DNA of 64,000 nucleotides, from NCBI GenBank assembly GCA_019459525.1, contig JAIBEY010000061.1:19199-83198 (forward strand). Reading direction: 5' to 3'. Of the stretch, positions 63,402-64,000 are shown one piece after another. A program made the position numbers and the translations under genes. Position 1 is the stretch's first letter, and each line of letters opens with the position of its first letter. The notes below the pieces were generated by a model. That model saw only the letters and a program-made list of their open reading frames with translations, did no database searches and had not been told where the DNA came from. Source of the stretch: Prolixibacteraceae bacterium (GTDB taxonomy: Bacteria > Bacteroidota > Bacteroidia > Bacteroidales > Prolixibacteraceae).

Positions 63402-64000
63402 TTAGAAATACCTTGGCGATCTCAATCTTCCGCGGTTACGGTTCACTTCGTAACTGATCATGATTTCGTGTGTTCCGTTGTTGTATGCTCCCAGCCTGTT
63501 AATCGGAAGATCGTATGAGTAACCGATTTTAATCTGATTGGTAACCTGAAGTTTAAACAGTCCCCCAAATGAATCGCCAAGCCGGTACATCGCTCCTAAC
63601 CAAAGCCTGTCGTAAAACAGAAATGTACCGTTCATATCAAACGAGACCGGCGTATTTCTTACATATTTGGTTAGAATGGATGGCTTAAATTTAACAATTC
63701 TATTTACATCAAAGACATAACCTGTCATAAAAAAAACGTGCATCCGTTCCTTGCTGATATTCTGGGTGGAAACTCCATTTTTATTAATATCATTCTCAAT
63801 TAATTTGGGAACTGATAGTCCGAAATAATACTTGTCGGTATAATAGAATGCACCAACACCCAGGTTTGGCAGGAAATTCCGATTGATGTCCTGAGCAAAA
63901 ACCGGGTCGTCAGGATCATTTGTTTACAAAGATCACAATCCACCCACGTAGAAAAAAACACCCGCTTTTAGTCCAAACGACAGGGTTCGCCAGTTGGAAA
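63402..64000 (-). pseudogene. PorP/SprF-family type IX secretion membrane protein, interrupted and cut by the window edge
   Basis: Outer-membrane barrel associated with type IX secretion and adhesin anchoring. On the minus strand from 64000 the frame reads SNWRTLSFGLKAGVFFY, then hits TGA (63935-63933) and TAA (63926-63924), then continues in the same frame with TNDPDDPVFAQDINRNFLPN, a normal PorP/SprF stretch, through the C-terminus. Family members have no stop here. Either the gene is a pseudogene or the sequence around 63920-63960 contains base errors; the run of T (A on the plus strand) there favours errors. The N-terminus lies outside the window. Confidence 0.7.

Noticed and set aside
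1..64000. tRNA, rRNA, CRISPR, complete insertion sequence or phage genes
   Set aside because: None seen on reading; a covariance-model scan was not possible here.

Overview
The window looks like a chromosomal segment of a Bacteroidota bacterium. The evidence is an LpxC-FabZ fusion, a PorP/SprF protein with an OmpA/PD40 partner, a carboxypeptidase-regulatory-like plus beta-barrel receptor, lipoproteins with acidic residues after the lipobox cysteine, no obvious Shine-Dalgarno sites, and promoter motifs of the TTTG-N19/21-TAnnTTTG type. A rank below phylum cannot be fixed from this alone. I see no tRNA, rRNA, CRISPR array or complete insertion sequence.

Layout. 1-9.6 kb: housekeeping genes (truncated cardiolipin synthase, ribD, prmC, a membrane EEP-family hydrolase, a DUF58 protein, thioredoxin, dnaE). 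9.9-16 kb: an M19-like dipeptidase, a hipBA toxin-antitoxin pair, a small hypothetical gene, trmN6, a flavodoxin and a ferredoxin-NADP-reductase-like protein. 16-18.9 kb: two tRNA methylthiotransferases (a divergent MiaB-like protein and MtaB). 19-31.3 kb: the most interesting part. Genes for both methylcrotonyl-CoA carboxylase-type subunits, a methylglutaconyl-CoA hydratase-type crotonase and an acyl-CoA dehydrogenase (leucine catabolism down to HMG-CoA) run directly into type 2 IPP isomerase, HMG-CoA reductase, a GYDIA-type GHMP kinase, diphosphomevalonate decarboxylase, mevalonate kinase and an acetate-type transporter. No HMG-CoA synthase and no HMG-CoA lyase lie in the window. Leucine or isovalerate carbon may therefore enter the mevalonate pathway directly.

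31-40 kb: an outer-membrane receptor-like barrel, a lipoprotein, a beta-propeller/phosphoesterase, a polyprenol-phosphate-mannose synthase and dihydroorotase. 40-45 kb: the rimP-nusA-infB operon on the minus strand. 45-50 kb: an HD hydrolase followed by lpxD, lpxC-fabZ and lpxA. 50-54 kb: an AT-rich accessory islet with a Crp/Fnr-family regulator, two tandemly duplicated barrel-like proteins that each follow a conserved palindrome, a lipoprotein and a serine hydrolase. 54-61.3 kb: an L-rhamnose utilisation cluster (rhaT-rhaM-GH78-rhaA) with a divergent AraC-type regulator. 61.4-64 kb: an OmpA/PD40 protein and a PorP/SprF gene broken by two in-frame stops.

Many intergenic gaps are filled with palindromic or short dispersed repeats. 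One is a roughly 205-bp nested inverted repeat before the hydratase gene, and one repeat forms the 3' end of the miaB-like gene. All functional calls are from motif reading; no database search was run.
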